DNA from: Flavobacterium quisquiliarum
GTDB taxonomy: Bacteria; Bacteroidota; Bacteroidia; Flavobacteriales; Flavobacteriaceae
Assembly (NCBI RefSeq): GCF_019308285.1
Contig: NZ_WWEM01000036.1
Location: forward strand, 75,217-139,216
DNA length: 64,000 nt
Reading direction: 5' to 3'
Positions 35,713 through 44,294 of the stretch are shown here, piece after piece. Both the position numbers and the translations under genes were made by a program. Under the pieces are notes generated by a model that was given only the letters and a program-made list of their open reading frames with translations, ran no database searches and was not told where the DNA came from. The first letter of the stretch is position 1; each line of letters begins with the position of its first letter.

Positions 35713-36852
35713 TTACTTTACCTTTTCAAAAATCACAGCCGTATTACAACCTCCAAATCCAGAAGCTGTTTTCAAAAAATATTCAATATTTGCGTCTTGA
35801 TTTTTCTCAATCACATTGATAGCTTCACTAACCCCAATCTCATCAAAACCTTTTGATTCAAAAAGTGTATTTTGATTGGCAGATTCTATCGCAATTACCG
35901 TTTCCAATAATCCTGAAGCGCCTAAAGTATGACCGTAAAATCCTTTTAAACTATTCACAGGAACATTTTGTAAACCTAAACGATTTAAAGCGATGGCTTC
36001 CATTTCGTCGTTATAAGGAGTTGCCGTTCCATGAGCAGAAATATAATCTAATTTTTCGGCTTCAATCTGCGCTTCTTTTAAAGCATTCTGAATACTTCGA
36101 AACAAACCTTCGCCTGTTCTTGACGGACCAGAAATATGATTGGCATCGTTTATTGAACTATCTCCAATTACTTTTATTTTAGCATTTTTGGCTTCTGCCG
36201 AAACTAAAACAGCTGCTGTGGCTTCGCCTAAACTTACTCCGGTTCTGTTTTTAGAATAGGGTTTGCACGGCAGTTCACTCATTGCTTGAAAAGCATTAAA
36301 TCCAGATAAAACAAATTCTGAAACTTCGTCGCCGGCAACCACTAAGATATTGTCGTAAAGTTCAGACTGAATCATTCTTTTGGCAACTGAAACTGCTAAA
36401 ATTCCGGAAACACAGGCATTTGAAACTACAATTGGCTGTGTTTGAAATCCGAAGAAATTGGCAACGTTTTGGGCTAAAACATCTAAATGCGCATTATTAA
36501 AACTTTCTTCAGAATCATTTTCTAAAGCCGAAACATTTCCTTTTGTTGTTGAAAGTATAAAAGCGGTTTTGGAATTTAATTCAACTTTTGAATTTTTGAT
36601 GATTGGCTCTAAAGCCAGAATCATCATTTTTTCTAAACGGGAATATTTGGTTTCAGTACTGATTTTTGCAAAAGCACTGTTTATTTTTTCATCAGAAATA
36701 ATCGAAGCATAAAATGAATTGGGCATTAAAGAAATGTCAATATGTGGCTGAATTCCCGAATCGCCACGCAAAATCGCTTCGATGTTGGATTCAATATCAA
36801 AACCTAAAGGTGTGATGCAATTGGTTTCTGTAATGTATATTTCTTTAATCAT
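35713..36852 (-). CDS. Beta-ketoacyl-ACP synthase (second KS)
   Basis: 379 residues, active-site Cys147 in VVSNACVSGILAV, His in SAHGTATPYNDE and His in KGFYGHTLGASG, so it should be a working condensing enzyme. I start at the ATG at 36852 (MIKEIYITETN); the frame also has a TTG two codons earlier. It is more divergent than FabF, which fits specialised polyene elongation or initiation. Upstream is a repeat-bearing gap before the thioesterase gene. Confidence 0.9.
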   Translation of the reverse strand: MIKEIYITETNCITPLGFDIESNIEAILRGDSGIQPHIDISLMPNSFYASIISDEKINSAFAKISTETKYSRLEKMMILALEPIIKNSKVELNSKTAFILSTTKGNVSALENDSEESFNNAHLDVLAQNVANFFGFQTQPIVVSNACVSGILAVSVAKRMIQSELYDNILVVAGDEVSEFVLSGFNAFQAMSELPCKPYSKNRTGVSLGEATAAVLVSAEAKNAKIKVIGDSSINDANHISGPSRTGEGLFRSIQNALKEAQIEAEKLDYISAHGTATPYNDEMEAIALNRLGLQNVPVNSLKGFYGHTLGASGLLETVIAIESANQNTLFESKGFDEIGVSEAINVIEKNQDANIEYFLKTASGFGGCNTAVIFEKVK

Positions 36853-36863
36853 TTTCAATTTAA

Positions 36864-36938
36864 TTTCGTGAAATTTTAGCCCGCAGATCTGGCAGATTGA
36901 GCAGATTTAATTTGGGTTAATTCGTGAATTCGTGGCTA
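36864..36938. repeat. GCCACGAATT-family element, partial
   Basis: AATTCGTGAATTCGTGGC near 36919-36936 matches one arm of the dispersed palindrome. The other arm is reduced to TTTCGTGAAATT near 36864. Confidence 0.6.
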
Positions 36939-36946
36939 AAAAAACT

Positions 36947-37396
36947 TTATTTCAACAACCCAACTTTTCGTTTCCATTCTTCATAAAATGGCGGATTGGT
37001 CAGCATTAAATTTCCTGCTGCATCTAAAAAAACCTGAGTTGTTTCTCCTGTGCACGCCACTTCTCCTTTATCATCAATAATTTTAAAACGATAAATCATT
37101 TTGGCTGCTGGTGTATCAACAACAGTCGTTTCGATTGTGACCACATCGCCGTAACGCAATGACAATTTATGTTCGCAGGTCGATTTTACAATTGGTGTTG
37201 TATAACCTGTTTTTGCAATATCCAGATAAGTAAGACCATGTTCGCGTCCAAAAGCCTCACGTCCATCTTCGAAATAGGTAATATAATTGCCATGCCAAAC
37301 GATTCCAAGCGGATCTGTTTCGTTAAAACGAATTCTGATTTCGTGAGAAACGGTTAGGTTCGTGGCTTCTTTAAACTGCTCTTTTCTTTTGATCAT
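36947..37396 (-). CDS. Hotdog acyl thioesterase (4-hydroxybenzoyl-CoA thioesterase type)
   Basis: 149 residues with the 4HBT motif FNETDPLGIVWHGNYITYFED (Asp near 28 is the catalytic acid of the family). It hydrolyses acyl thioesters. In aryl polyene loci a thioesterase of this kind releases or proofreads ACP-bound chains. It overlaps the ABC permease gene by 26 bases, so the two are translationally linked. Confidence 0.88.
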   Translation of the reverse strand: MIKRKEQFKEATNLTVSHEIRIRFNETDPLGIVWHGNYITYFEDGREAFGREHGLTYLDIAKTGYTTPIVKSTCEHKLSLRYGDVVTIETTVVDTPAAKMIYRFKIIDDKGEVACTGETTQVFLDAAGNLMLTNPPFYEEWKRKVGLLK

Positions 37397-38660
37397 AAAA
37401 TAATGCGATGGCTGATGTGAGAATGAAAAACAAAAAGGATAAACTTATTTCTGGAATAATTTCTAACAATGAAACGTTACGCAACAAAACGTCATAAAAA
37501 GCTTCTAATCCCCAGTTCATTGGAGACGATTTGGCAATGATTTGCATGATGCTTGGCATGGCAAAAACAGGAACCCAAATACCGCCGATTGCAGCTAAAA
37601 TAATTACGCTAGTTGCACCAAAAGGAGCCGATTGTTCCTGTGTGCTCGCAATTGTTCCTAGTAAAATTCCGAATCCGATCGCTGCAAAACCTGAAAATAA
37701 AGCAACAATACTCATTAAAAATAAATGGCCTTCGATATTTAAAGACGGTAATCCGATTGACGGAAATAAGAATACTGCAACGGCAACCATCATATAAAAC
37801 TGAATCATACAAATGACAGAGTAGGTAATGGTTTTCCCAATAATTATCACTAAATTAGAAACAGGATTGGTTCTTAACCGCACAAAAGTTCCCTGCGATT
37901 TTTCTTTTACAATATTGATGGATAACGGAATCACGATAAAAAATATTGCAAAAAGTGTCCAGGCCGGAACGTTGTGCTGTACCGAATTTGGGCGTATTTC
38001 TTTGTTATTAATTGTTGGAATTATTTCTTTGAAAGTAATAAAACTTTTCTGTTCAAAATCAGTAGTTCCTTCCCCTAATTGATTTTGAAAAGTGGTATAA
38101 ATGGATTTGGTTTCAATCTGCGATATCATTTTGTCGATAGAACTCATGACAGCATTTTTAAAACTCATTTGTACCGCAGGATCAAAATATAGTTTTACTT
38201 CTTTTTCTTTTATAATGCGTTGAGGTTTGGCAGATGCTGATGCAGTGCTGTCTGTCATGCCTAAACTGCTGACAATTTTTTCAACATTTTGATCTACTTT
38301 GGCTTGTAAATCTGTACTCAAATCTTTTGGAATTATGATTGCCAATTGGTATTTTCCTTTATGGACATTTTCTCGAGCAACATCTTCTGTAACAGCTTTG
38401 TTGTCGATTTGTGTGACAACTGTGAACAAACTGCTTTTTTCTAAATTATCGAATACCGTTTTGGAAACAGTTCCTTTATCGTTGTCAACCAATAAAATGG
38501 GAATTTTAGAATCGCTTACAGTTTTAAAAGTACTGTCCTGAATTAAAGTCACAGTGATAACTAAAACCAAAGGCATGACAAACAGAATAATCAAACCGCC
38601 TAAATCACGTTTAAGCAGTAAGAATTCTTTCACAACCGACATCCAAATTTTATATAGCAT
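37371..38660 (-). CDS. ABC-2 type transporter permease
   Basis: 429 residues. TM1 is near 22-42 (GGLIILFVMPLVLVITVTLI), a large external domain follows (about 45-225), then five C-terminal TMs, with the conserved VPAWTLFAIFFIVIPLSINI and EKSQGTFVRLRTNPV elements of drug and lipid exporters. It pairs with the ATPase gene directly upstream (11-base overlap). Probable export of the pigment or a precursor across the inner membrane. Confidence 0.9.
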   Translation of the reverse strand: MLYKIWMSVVKEFLLLKRDLGGLIILFVMPLVLVITVTLIQDSTFKTVSDSKIPILLVDNDKGTVSKTVFDNLEKSSLFTVVTQIDNKAVTEDVARENVHKGKYQLAIIIPKDLSTDLQAKVDQNVEKIVSSLGMTDSTASASAKPQRIIKEKEVKLYFDPAVQMSFKNAVMSSIDKMISQIETKSIYTTFQNQLGEGTTDFEQKSFITFKEIIPTINNKEIRPNSVQHNVPAWTLFAIFFIVIPLSINIVKEKSQGTFVRLRTNPVSNLVIIIGKTITYSVICMIQFYMMVAVAVFLFPSIGLPSLNIEGHLFLMSIVALFSGFAAIGFGILLGTIASTQEQSAPFGATSVIILAAIGGIWVPVFAMPSIMQIIAKSSPMNWGLEAFYDVLLRNVSLLEIIPEISLSFLFFILTSAIALFYDQKKRAV

Positions 38661-39402
38661 CTCTCAAAGCTTTACCGGTTAATGAAATAAAAACATCTTC
38701 AAGATTTCGCGCATCTTCAACAGAATCAATTAAACTGGAAGGCGTTCCTTTAGTAAAAATTTGTCCTTGATCGATGATGGCAATATTACTGCAGAAATCT
38801 TCGGCTTCAGCCAAATGATGCGAAGTATAAATAATGCTTGTCCCGTTTTGATTCAATACTTTTAAGTAATCGATAATGGCATTTTTTGACTGAACGTCAA
38901 CACCAACGGTTGGTTCGTCTAAGAATAAAACTTTTGGATTATGCAGAATTCCGGCAATCAGATTAACGCGGCGTTTCATTCCGCCTGAAAAAGTCTGTAC
39001 TTGTTTGTCGGCAAATTTTAAAAGTCCTAAAAGATCTAAAGTTTCGATTACTTTGTCTTTTAAATCATTTCCTTTTAGGCCGTACATACTTCCAAAATAA
39101 AGGAGGTTTTCTCTGGCCGTAAGAGTAGGATACAAGGCATATTCCTGAGGAACAACACCTATAATTTTTTTAATTTTTGAAGAATGATGCTGATAGTCTA
39201 AGCCATCAATGGTAAAATGTCCTGAAGTTGGTTTTATCAATCCGCAGAGCATGGAGATTAAGGTGGTTTTTCCGGCACCGTTTGGACCAAGCAACCCAAA
39301 AATCTGTCCTTCAGTTATATCCAGCGAAACGTTGTTCAAAGAATACATTTCTGCATTTTTGTACTTTTTCGACAGGGATTCTATTTTAATTATAGACTGC
39401 AA
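38650..39402 (-). CDS. ABC transporter ATP-binding protein
   Basis: 250 residues. Walker A GPNGAGKTT (about 36-44), Q-loop VVPQEYALYP, signature FSGGMKRRVN, Walker B VLFLDEPTVGVD and H-loop YTSHHLAEAE are all intact. It powers the ABC-2 permease at 37371-38660. The start is a TTG at 39402, because no ATG lies between it and the upstream stop and the Walker A spacing fits. Confidence 0.92.
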   Translation of the reverse strand: MQSIIKIESLSKKYKNAEMYSLNNVSLDITEGQIFGLLGPNGAGKTTLISMLCGLIKPTSGHFTIDGLDYQHHSSKIKKIIGVVPQEYALYPTLTARENLLYFGSMYGLKGNDLKDKVIETLDLLGLLKFADKQVQTFSGGMKRRVNLIAGILHNPKVLFLDEPTVGVDVQSKNAIIDYLKVLNQNGTSIIYTSHHLAEAEDFCSNIAIIDQGQIFTKGTPSSLIDSVEDARNLEDVFISLTGKALRDAI

Positions 39403-39411
39403 AATATAGTT

Positions 39412-40410
39412 TTAGCTGATCGCTTTTTTTAGTTTTTTGAAAAAGATTTCTTCTCTGTTCGCAATGTCCAGAAGTTCATCTGCAATAGTATTGTACGCAT
39501 CTTCTTTGGCACTTCTATTTTTATAAATTCGGGAAGCTTCAACAGCGAAATCACGCCATGAATCTCCAATTTTTGTCATTTCTTTAGAAAGTTCTTTCAG
39601 TTCTTCGTTACCTAAAATAACCGAAGCTTCCTGTAAAAATGCCGCATAAATAAAACGGAAACCACCGCCTCCGGTTCCAATTTCTTCCTGCATACGAACC
39701 ATTTGCGCTAGGTAATGATTGGCTTTTTTGGTTCCGTGTTTTATCGGCCATTTTCTAATTTGCTTGGATACAAATTTGATACCGCGAACACCCACAATTG
39801 GCATTGGCGCCAGCATATCACGACAGGTATTTTTTATTCCTTTAATTATGGCACTTTTTAAATCAACGTCTTGCGGAATTTGAATTGGATAATACATTTG
39901 GCCACGCGGTGCAAAAGCTCCTTTGGCAAAACGAACTTTATCCAGTTCTTCGTGTGTTAAAGTGGTTACGGTTTCCATTACAGGATCACTCACTAAATAA
40001 TCTGTATCGGTTTTGCCGTAAACAACTAAATTGTGTGCGTTGAAATGGAAACGATATTCATCTGGAAAATAACTTAAGTTGTAAACGCCAACTTGTAATC
40101 CGGTTGGAATATTATTTTTTAAATTTTCGTCTAAAGCTTTGTTTGCGTTTGAAACAGAAGAAAATTTTTGTCTTTTTATTTTTAAATTTAAACGTGTGGC
40201 AACTTTATTAAAAATCTGTCCAGGCAAAGTTCTGTAACTAATCGCTGGTGCATAATTCACTTTGATAAAAGGCAGATATACAAAAAATAATCCTGAGCCA
40301 ATACCAAAAACCATCGGTTCGCTGATGTTTAGTCCGCTGTTTTTTAGCAGATTTGACGCTACTCCATTCTCACAATGAGCAGACTGATGATGTGTGAAAG
40401 TTAATTCCAT
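39412..40410 (-). CDS. BtrH N-terminal domain protein (C39-like acyltransferase candidate)
   Basis: 332 residues. The N terminus HHQSAHCENGVASNLLKNSG matches the BtrH N-terminal domain, a papain/C39-like fold. A Cys13, His126 (FNAHNLVV), Asp142 (VSDP) triad is visible. BtrH itself moves an acyl group from an ACP to an aminoglycoside, so this protein is a candidate for transferring an ACP-bound acyl chain, possibly joining polyene and dialkylresorcinol by an ester. A helical C-terminal part (about 175-330) is typical of the DUF4872-type extension. It is one base from the next upstream gene. Confidence 0.8.
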   Translation of the reverse strand: MELTFTHHQSAHCENGVASNLLKNSGLNISEPMVFGIGSGLFFVYLPFIKVNYAPAISYRTLPGQIFNKVATRLNLKIKRQKFSSVSNANKALDENLKNNIPTGLQVGVYNLSYFPDEYRFHFNAHNLVVYGKTDTDYLVSDPVMETVTTLTHEELDKVRFAKGAFAPRGQMYYPIQIPQDVDLKSAIIKGIKNTCRDMLAPMPIVGVRGIKFVSKQIRKWPIKHGTKKANHYLAQMVRMQEEIGTGGGGFRFIYAAFLQEASVILGNEELKELSKEMTKIGDSWRDFAVEASRIYKNRSAKEDAYNTIADELLDIANREEIFFKKLKKAIS

Positions 40411-40815
40411 TTATTGGGTAATGCTGTTTTTTAATTCTTCAATTGATACTTCAAAGGTATCGGCATATTTCTGCAAAGTCTTATCATTTAGTTTTGCAAA
40501 AACACTTGGTTTAAAATGCCTTTTTACGCGCCATTTCCAAAATCCTACATAACTGGATAAAATAGTAAGATCCATTTTATTGACTTCCATAAAATACACA
40601 ATCGGACTTACCTCGCCATTTAAAACTTGTTGTTTTGCATCGGCAATTCTTTCGTTTATTTCGTCAATCGAATTCGAAAGTGCGATTGTTTTTGGTTCCC
40701 AGCCTGTGCTTAAGGTTGTGGTATAATCGCCATTTTCGTCAGTCGCATATAAAAGCTCTTTTACGTTGTTTTTCGTTAAGTTACTTGTGTCCTGTGGTAC
40801 TTTATCTTTTTCCAT
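40411..40815 (-). CDS. Conserved-looking small protein beside BtrH-like gene
   Basis: 134 residues, no signal peptide. The N-terminal half is polar. A central tryptophan-rich patch VGFWKWRVKRHFKP is followed by LNDKTLQKYADTFEVSIEEL, which looks like a small helical domain. I do not recognise a family. It ends one base before the BtrH-like gene starts, so a joint complex is plausible. Confidence 0.7.
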   Translation of the reverse strand: MEKDKVPQDTSNLTKNNVKELLYATDENGDYTTTLSTGWEPKTIALSNSIDEINERIADAKQQVLNGEVSPIVYFMEVNKMDLTILSSYVGFWKWRVKRHFKPSVFAKLNDKTLQKYADTFEVSIEELKNSITQ

Positions 40816-40824
40816 TTTGCTAAT

Positions 40825-41145
40825 TTAATTGATTAGGAACATACAGATTGCAACTATACATAAACTAATTATTAAAAATCCAAGATTAGCGAAAGCTAAG
40901 TTTCGTTGTTTCTTTACAAATAAATAAATCATTTCTATTAGTAATCCCAAATAAAACATTTGGGTTATCAAAAATATCAGGACAAAAAATCCTAAACCGC
41001 CGTCAACATGTCTGTGTCCGGTTTCGTCGCAATATTTATGAGGGTCGTAAGTGAAATACCAAAATAAGAAAACCAACCCAAGCAAAAGAACGAGAATTCC
41101 GATTCGGATTACGAGATGTAAAATAATTTTTTTTGAATTATTCAA
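40825..41145 (-). CDS. Small membrane protein of the pigment locus
   Basis: 106 residues with three hydrophobic segments (about 8-28, 48-72, 83-104). The first loop carries YDPHKYCDETGHRHVDGG, rich in His, Cys and Asp, which could bind a metal. The start is TTG at 41145; no ATG is available and the frame overlaps the hotdog gene upstream by 8 bases. Function unknown. Confidence 0.65.
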   Translation of the reverse strand: MNNSKKIILHLVIRIGILVLLLGLVFLFWYFTYDPHKYCDETGHRHVDGGLGFFVLIFLITQMFYLGLLIEMIYLFVKKQRNLAFANLGFLIISLCIVAICMFLIN

Positions 41146-41605
41146 CCGAAACTGTTTTTTGAATAAACAAGTTAATTTCGCATTCTAAGAGTATCTGGTC
41201 TTCGACTGAACTTTGACAGCTCATCGTGCATAAAGTGTAATCGTCGCCAGCGAATTTTGAAATTAAATCTGCTTTGGTAATTATAGTATCGCCGACTTTT
41301 GGCAGCGAATGAATTTTTACATTTTTTAAGGCACTTATAAATCCAATTACATTTACGTTCTCATTTTCTGTTCCGTTTTCGTCAAAAAAATATTTTTTTC
41401 CAACAATAGACGAACAGGTCTGCGCCGTATTTTCAATTAAACCCGCTTCGATAAAAACATTATTTTGTACAAAAATATTGTCTTCTTTTATCAAAAAGAT
41501 GGTTTCTACGAAGTTGGCATCAATATCCAAAATCAAATCCACCATAAGCATTGGTGCTCGGTGCGGCAAATAATTTTGTATGTCAACTCCGGTATTCAAA
41601 ATCAT
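41138..41605 (-). CDS. Hotdog dehydratase-like protein (Glu kept, His lost), copy 1
   Basis: 155 residues of the FabA/FabZ-like superfamily: YLPHRAPMLMVDLILDID at the start, then FIEAGLIENTAQTCSS. The Glu in LIENTAQ aligns with the FabZ catalytic Glu, but the HFPxxP block is replaced by IFVQNNVF, so the catalytic His is missing. It pairs with the next gene, which has the same pattern. It may complement the His-containing, Glu-less protein at 27274-27645. Confidence 0.8.
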   Translation of the reverse strand: MILNTGVDIQNYLPHRAPMLMVDLILDIDANFVETIFLIKEDNIFVQNNVFIEAGLIENTAQTCSSIVGKKYFFDENGTENENVNVIGFISALKNVKIHSLPKVGDTIITKADLISKFAGDDYTLCTMSCQSSVEDQILLECEINLFIQKTVSVE

Positions 41606-41608
41606 ATA

Positions 41609-42040
41609 TTATTTGGCTAAAACGGTTTTCATTTGTCCGTTTGCGATTTCTTCGTTATTTAATTTTGTCACGATATTTACTAAAGTAATTCCGGCAAATT
41701 CTTGTAAAATAGTTACTTCAGATTGAATGTTGTCGTTTAATTGAGGCAATTTTTTAATTTCAATTTCTTTAATAGAACCGATGTAACCTGTAGGAGCAAT
41801 TTCGTTTCTTAAAAAATATTGATAGCCCGTATGTAATGCTACAGATTGAGCCATGTGTTCGATTAAACCTGCTTCTAGAAAAATGTTATTGTTTACGAAA
41901 ATATTATCCTGCTGAATTTTTAAACCCGAAATCAAAGAAGTTTCGGTATAAGAATACATAGCATCAACCATCACAAAAGGAAACTTTTGTGGCAGTAAAT
42001 TTTCTACCATTTCTTTTTCTAGAGAAGCCATTGTTTCCAT
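41609..42040 (-). CDS. Hotdog dehydratase-like protein (Glu kept, His lost), copy 2
   Basis: 143 residues: LLPQKFPFVMVDAMYSYTE, then FLEAGLIEHMAQSVAL. It keeps the FabZ Glu (LIEHMAQ) and lacks the HFP histidine (IFVNNNIF). Start at the ATG at 42040, which overlaps the darB stop in TAATG; a TTG two codons earlier is less likely. The tandem with 41138-41605 suggests duplication and a heteromeric complex. Confidence 0.82.
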   Translation of the reverse strand: METMASLEKEMVENLLPQKFPFVMVDAMYSYTETSLISGLKIQQDNIFVNNNIFLEAGLIEHMAQSVALHTGYQYFLRNEIAPTGYIGSIKEIEIKKLPQLNDNIQSEVTILQEFAGITLVNIVTKLNNEEIANGQMKTVLAK

Positions 42041-43173
42041 TAGCAAACCGTTAAATACGCATAAGCGAAAGAAAACCTTCCACTTTCAGGGACTGATAAA
42101 AGAATGTGATCTCCTTTTTTCAATTTCGCTGAGTTCATTAATTCTTCCAGCGCTAGGTAAATTGAGGCAGAACCTACATTGCCCACTCTTGAAAGATTCA
42201 TGAACCATTTTTCGTCACTCATTCCAATTCCTTTTTCGCTTAATCCTTTCTTTAGTCCTTCCACAAAGAAATTAGAAGAAACGTGAGGAATGAAATATGT
42301 AATATCTTCAGATTTGATGTTATTTTTATCCATTGCGTCTTTCATGCTTTCGGCACCTTTCGTAAGGATAAATTCATCTAATAATTTTACGTCTTGTTTA
42401 ATTGAGAAAACAGATTCGTTTAGCCATTGTTCCGGCGCATAGTCGCTCCATCCTTTGATTTCTCCATTTTCTAATTTATCTCCTCCTGCATACATACAAG
42501 TCTCTAATTCGTAAGCATACGAAAAAGCTTCCATCCATTCGATTTTTAGGGAGATTGGGCCTCTTGGTTTATTTTCTAATAAAAAGGCGCCGGCGCCGTC
42601 AGAAAGCATCCATCTTAAGAAATCTTTTTTGAACGCAATGATAGGCTGTTCTTCAAGATTTTTTAAATTTTCTGCTTCGTGATTGTATTTTTGAGCATTC
42701 AGCCAAGTCGAAACTTTTTCAGATCCTGTACAGATGGCATTTTTTGAATTTCCAGAACGCACAGAAAGAAAACCAAATTTTAGTGAGTTCATTCCAGCAC
42801 AGCAAACTCCCGTAGAAGAGTTTAATTCAACCGATTTGTTTTTTAGCAAACCGTGAACCATCGCAGCATGCGAAGGAAGAAAAATATCTGGAGTTGAGGT
42901 TCCGCAAGAAAGTACTTCTAGATCTTGAGGCGTAAAATTTTCGTCGAATAATGGTAAGATTGCATTACGTGTTAATTCGGCATTGCTATGTGTACTTTTA
43001 CCAGTTTTGTCAACAGCGTAATATCGGCTTGTAATTTTATTATTGCGCAAAATAATACGTCTTGCTTTTGAAGCAGTATCGTTGATAAGACCTAAATAGG
43101 CTTCCATTTCATCATTAGAAACAGCTTCGTTTGGCAAATATTTTGCAGCTTTTGTAATATATACTTCGAACAT
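42040..43173 (-). CDS. darB: Dialkylresorcinol ketosynthase DarB (KAS III-like)
   Basis: 377-residue KAS III-type enzyme. The active site has STGVCCAGMNSLKFG (Cys125 likely nucleophile, beside Cys124), His in FIPHVSSNFF and Asn in SRVGNVGSASI. DarB condenses two acyl thioesters and closes the ring to a cyclohexanedione that becomes a dialkylresorcinol. It follows darA by 17 bases, and the darA-darB pair is the hallmark of dialkylresorcinol and flexirubin loci. Confidence 0.92.
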   Translation of the reverse strand: MFEVYITKAAKYLPNEAVSNDEMEAYLGLINDTASKARRIILRNNKITSRYYAVDKTGKSTHSNAELTRNAILPLFDENFTPQDLEVLSCGTSTPDIFLPSHAAMVHGLLKNKSVELNSSTGVCCAGMNSLKFGFLSVRSGNSKNAICTGSEKVSTWLNAQKYNHEAENLKNLEEQPIIAFKKDFLRWMLSDGAGAFLLENKPRGPISLKIEWMEAFSYAYELETCMYAGGDKLENGEIKGWSDYAPEQWLNESVFSIKQDVKLLDEFILTKGAESMKDAMDKNNIKSEDITYFIPHVSSNFFVEGLKKGLSEKGIGMSDEKWFMNLSRVGNVGSASIYLALEELMNSAKLKKGDHILLSVPESGRFSFAYAYLTVC

Positions 43174-43190
43174 AATCTAAAAATAGTCTT

Positions 43191-44093
43191 CTAAACTCCT
43201 TGATAATATTGAGTTTCTCTTTTTATGGTTTTTAACTTAAAAGGGTAGGAAATCAAGTGCAATATATACACTATTGGTGAGATTAACCAAATTGCAAGGA
43301 ATAAATAAACATTAAATACTTTTAGAAGCTGTTTTCGCTTTTTTTGATTTTTATAAATGATGTTTGACCATTTATTGAAAATTTTATTGGCTGTTTTGTC
43401 AACAGTCACTAAGTATGAACTAATTTTTACAGCTCCCGCGTTTACTAATTTTGGCTGTAAATCGGTTAAACTATTTTTGTTGAAAGAATCCAGCATAATT
43501 TCTCCAAACTGGCTTGATTCTTCTATGTCTATATCTGAAACTCCTGGAAGCGGAAAAATACCTAGATATTTTTTCTTAACCCCAGAAAACATCCATTCTA
43601 CAATTGTTATTACGCTTATTAAATTTCCAACTCGGTCTACCAAAGCTACGTTTCCAACCAAATTTGAATTTGCCTCCTTTAATAAGGTTTTAATTTTTTC
43701 CTGCGCCATAATCCACATGTTTCTTGAACCGCTTATGGTAATAACAGGAGTATTGTTTAATAGTTTTTTGGCATCGTCACTTTTCAAAAAGGAATTGATA
43801 GGAATAGAAGGCGATAAATACCAAACCTGATAATGAAAGAGTATCAAATCAAATTTTGTATTTAAAATTTCTTCTGGAACTGGTTTTAATGCGGTTGGAA
43901 TCTGTAAAAAAGATTCTGGAAAAGCATCAAAAAAAGAATCCTTATTCCAAGGAAAAGGGAAAGGTTTTTCCAGTTGGATTTCGTGAAAAGTTACATTTAT
44001 ATTCTCGTCATTTAAAAACGGCTTTGCAATGTTTCGTGCAATAGTTTCTAACTGTCCTGATTGAGAATAATAAATAACGAGGACATTTTTCAT
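43191..44093 (-). CDS. darA: Dialkylresorcinol-forming enzyme DarA (flavodoxin-like)
   Basis: 300 residues. The flavodoxin-like N-terminal fold has FMN phosphate loop YYSQSGQLETIARNIA (about 8-23) and VVYLS-like later loops, with a hydrophobic segment near 262-285 that may anchor it to the membrane. DarA works with DarB; it is described as the aromatase acting on the cyclohexanedione. It is first gene of the large dar-to-ligase run, with its own -7 box upstream. Confidence 0.9.
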   Translation of the reverse strand: MKNVLVIYYSQSGQLETIARNIAKPFLNDENINVTFHEIQLEKPFPFPWNKDSFFDAFPESFLQIPTALKPVPEEILNTKFDLILFHYQVWYLSPSIPINSFLKSDDAKKLLNNTPVITISGSRNMWIMAQEKIKTLLKEANSNLVGNVALVDRVGNLISVITIVEWMFSGVKKKYLGIFPLPGVSDIDIEESSQFGEIMLDSFNKNSLTDLQPKLVNAGAVKISSYLVTVDKTANKIFNKWSNIIYKNQKKRKQLLKVFNVYLFLAIWLISPIVYILHLISYPFKLKTIKRETQYYQGV

Positions 44094-44119
44094 TATGGTT
44101 TACTTGCTTTGGTTGCGGA

Positions 44120-44127
44120 CAAAAGTA
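44120..44127 (-). promoter_or_regulatory. Candidate -7 box of the darA operon
   Basis: TACTTTTG on the minus strand matches TAnnTTTG, 26 bases before the darA ATG. The 201-base gap it sits in is the largest inside the pigment locus and is a sensible promoter location. No -33 match found. Confidence 0.5.
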
Positions 44128-44294
44128 AGTAAATTTATTTAAACGAATTTTCTTGTTTAATTGATCTAAATTTTCGCTCAGCTTTTAGAAATTGCATTCT
44201 TTTAAATTTTTGGAGATGCAATTGAAAAATGATTTAATAAAAGTCTTTTTTTGGCAACATAATTAACGAAACTTTCAGAATTCGCTCAAAAAAA

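Noticed and set aside
43357..43830. Plus-strand open frame of 157 codons inside darA
   Set aside because: Antisense to a conserved gene, no promoter or family features.
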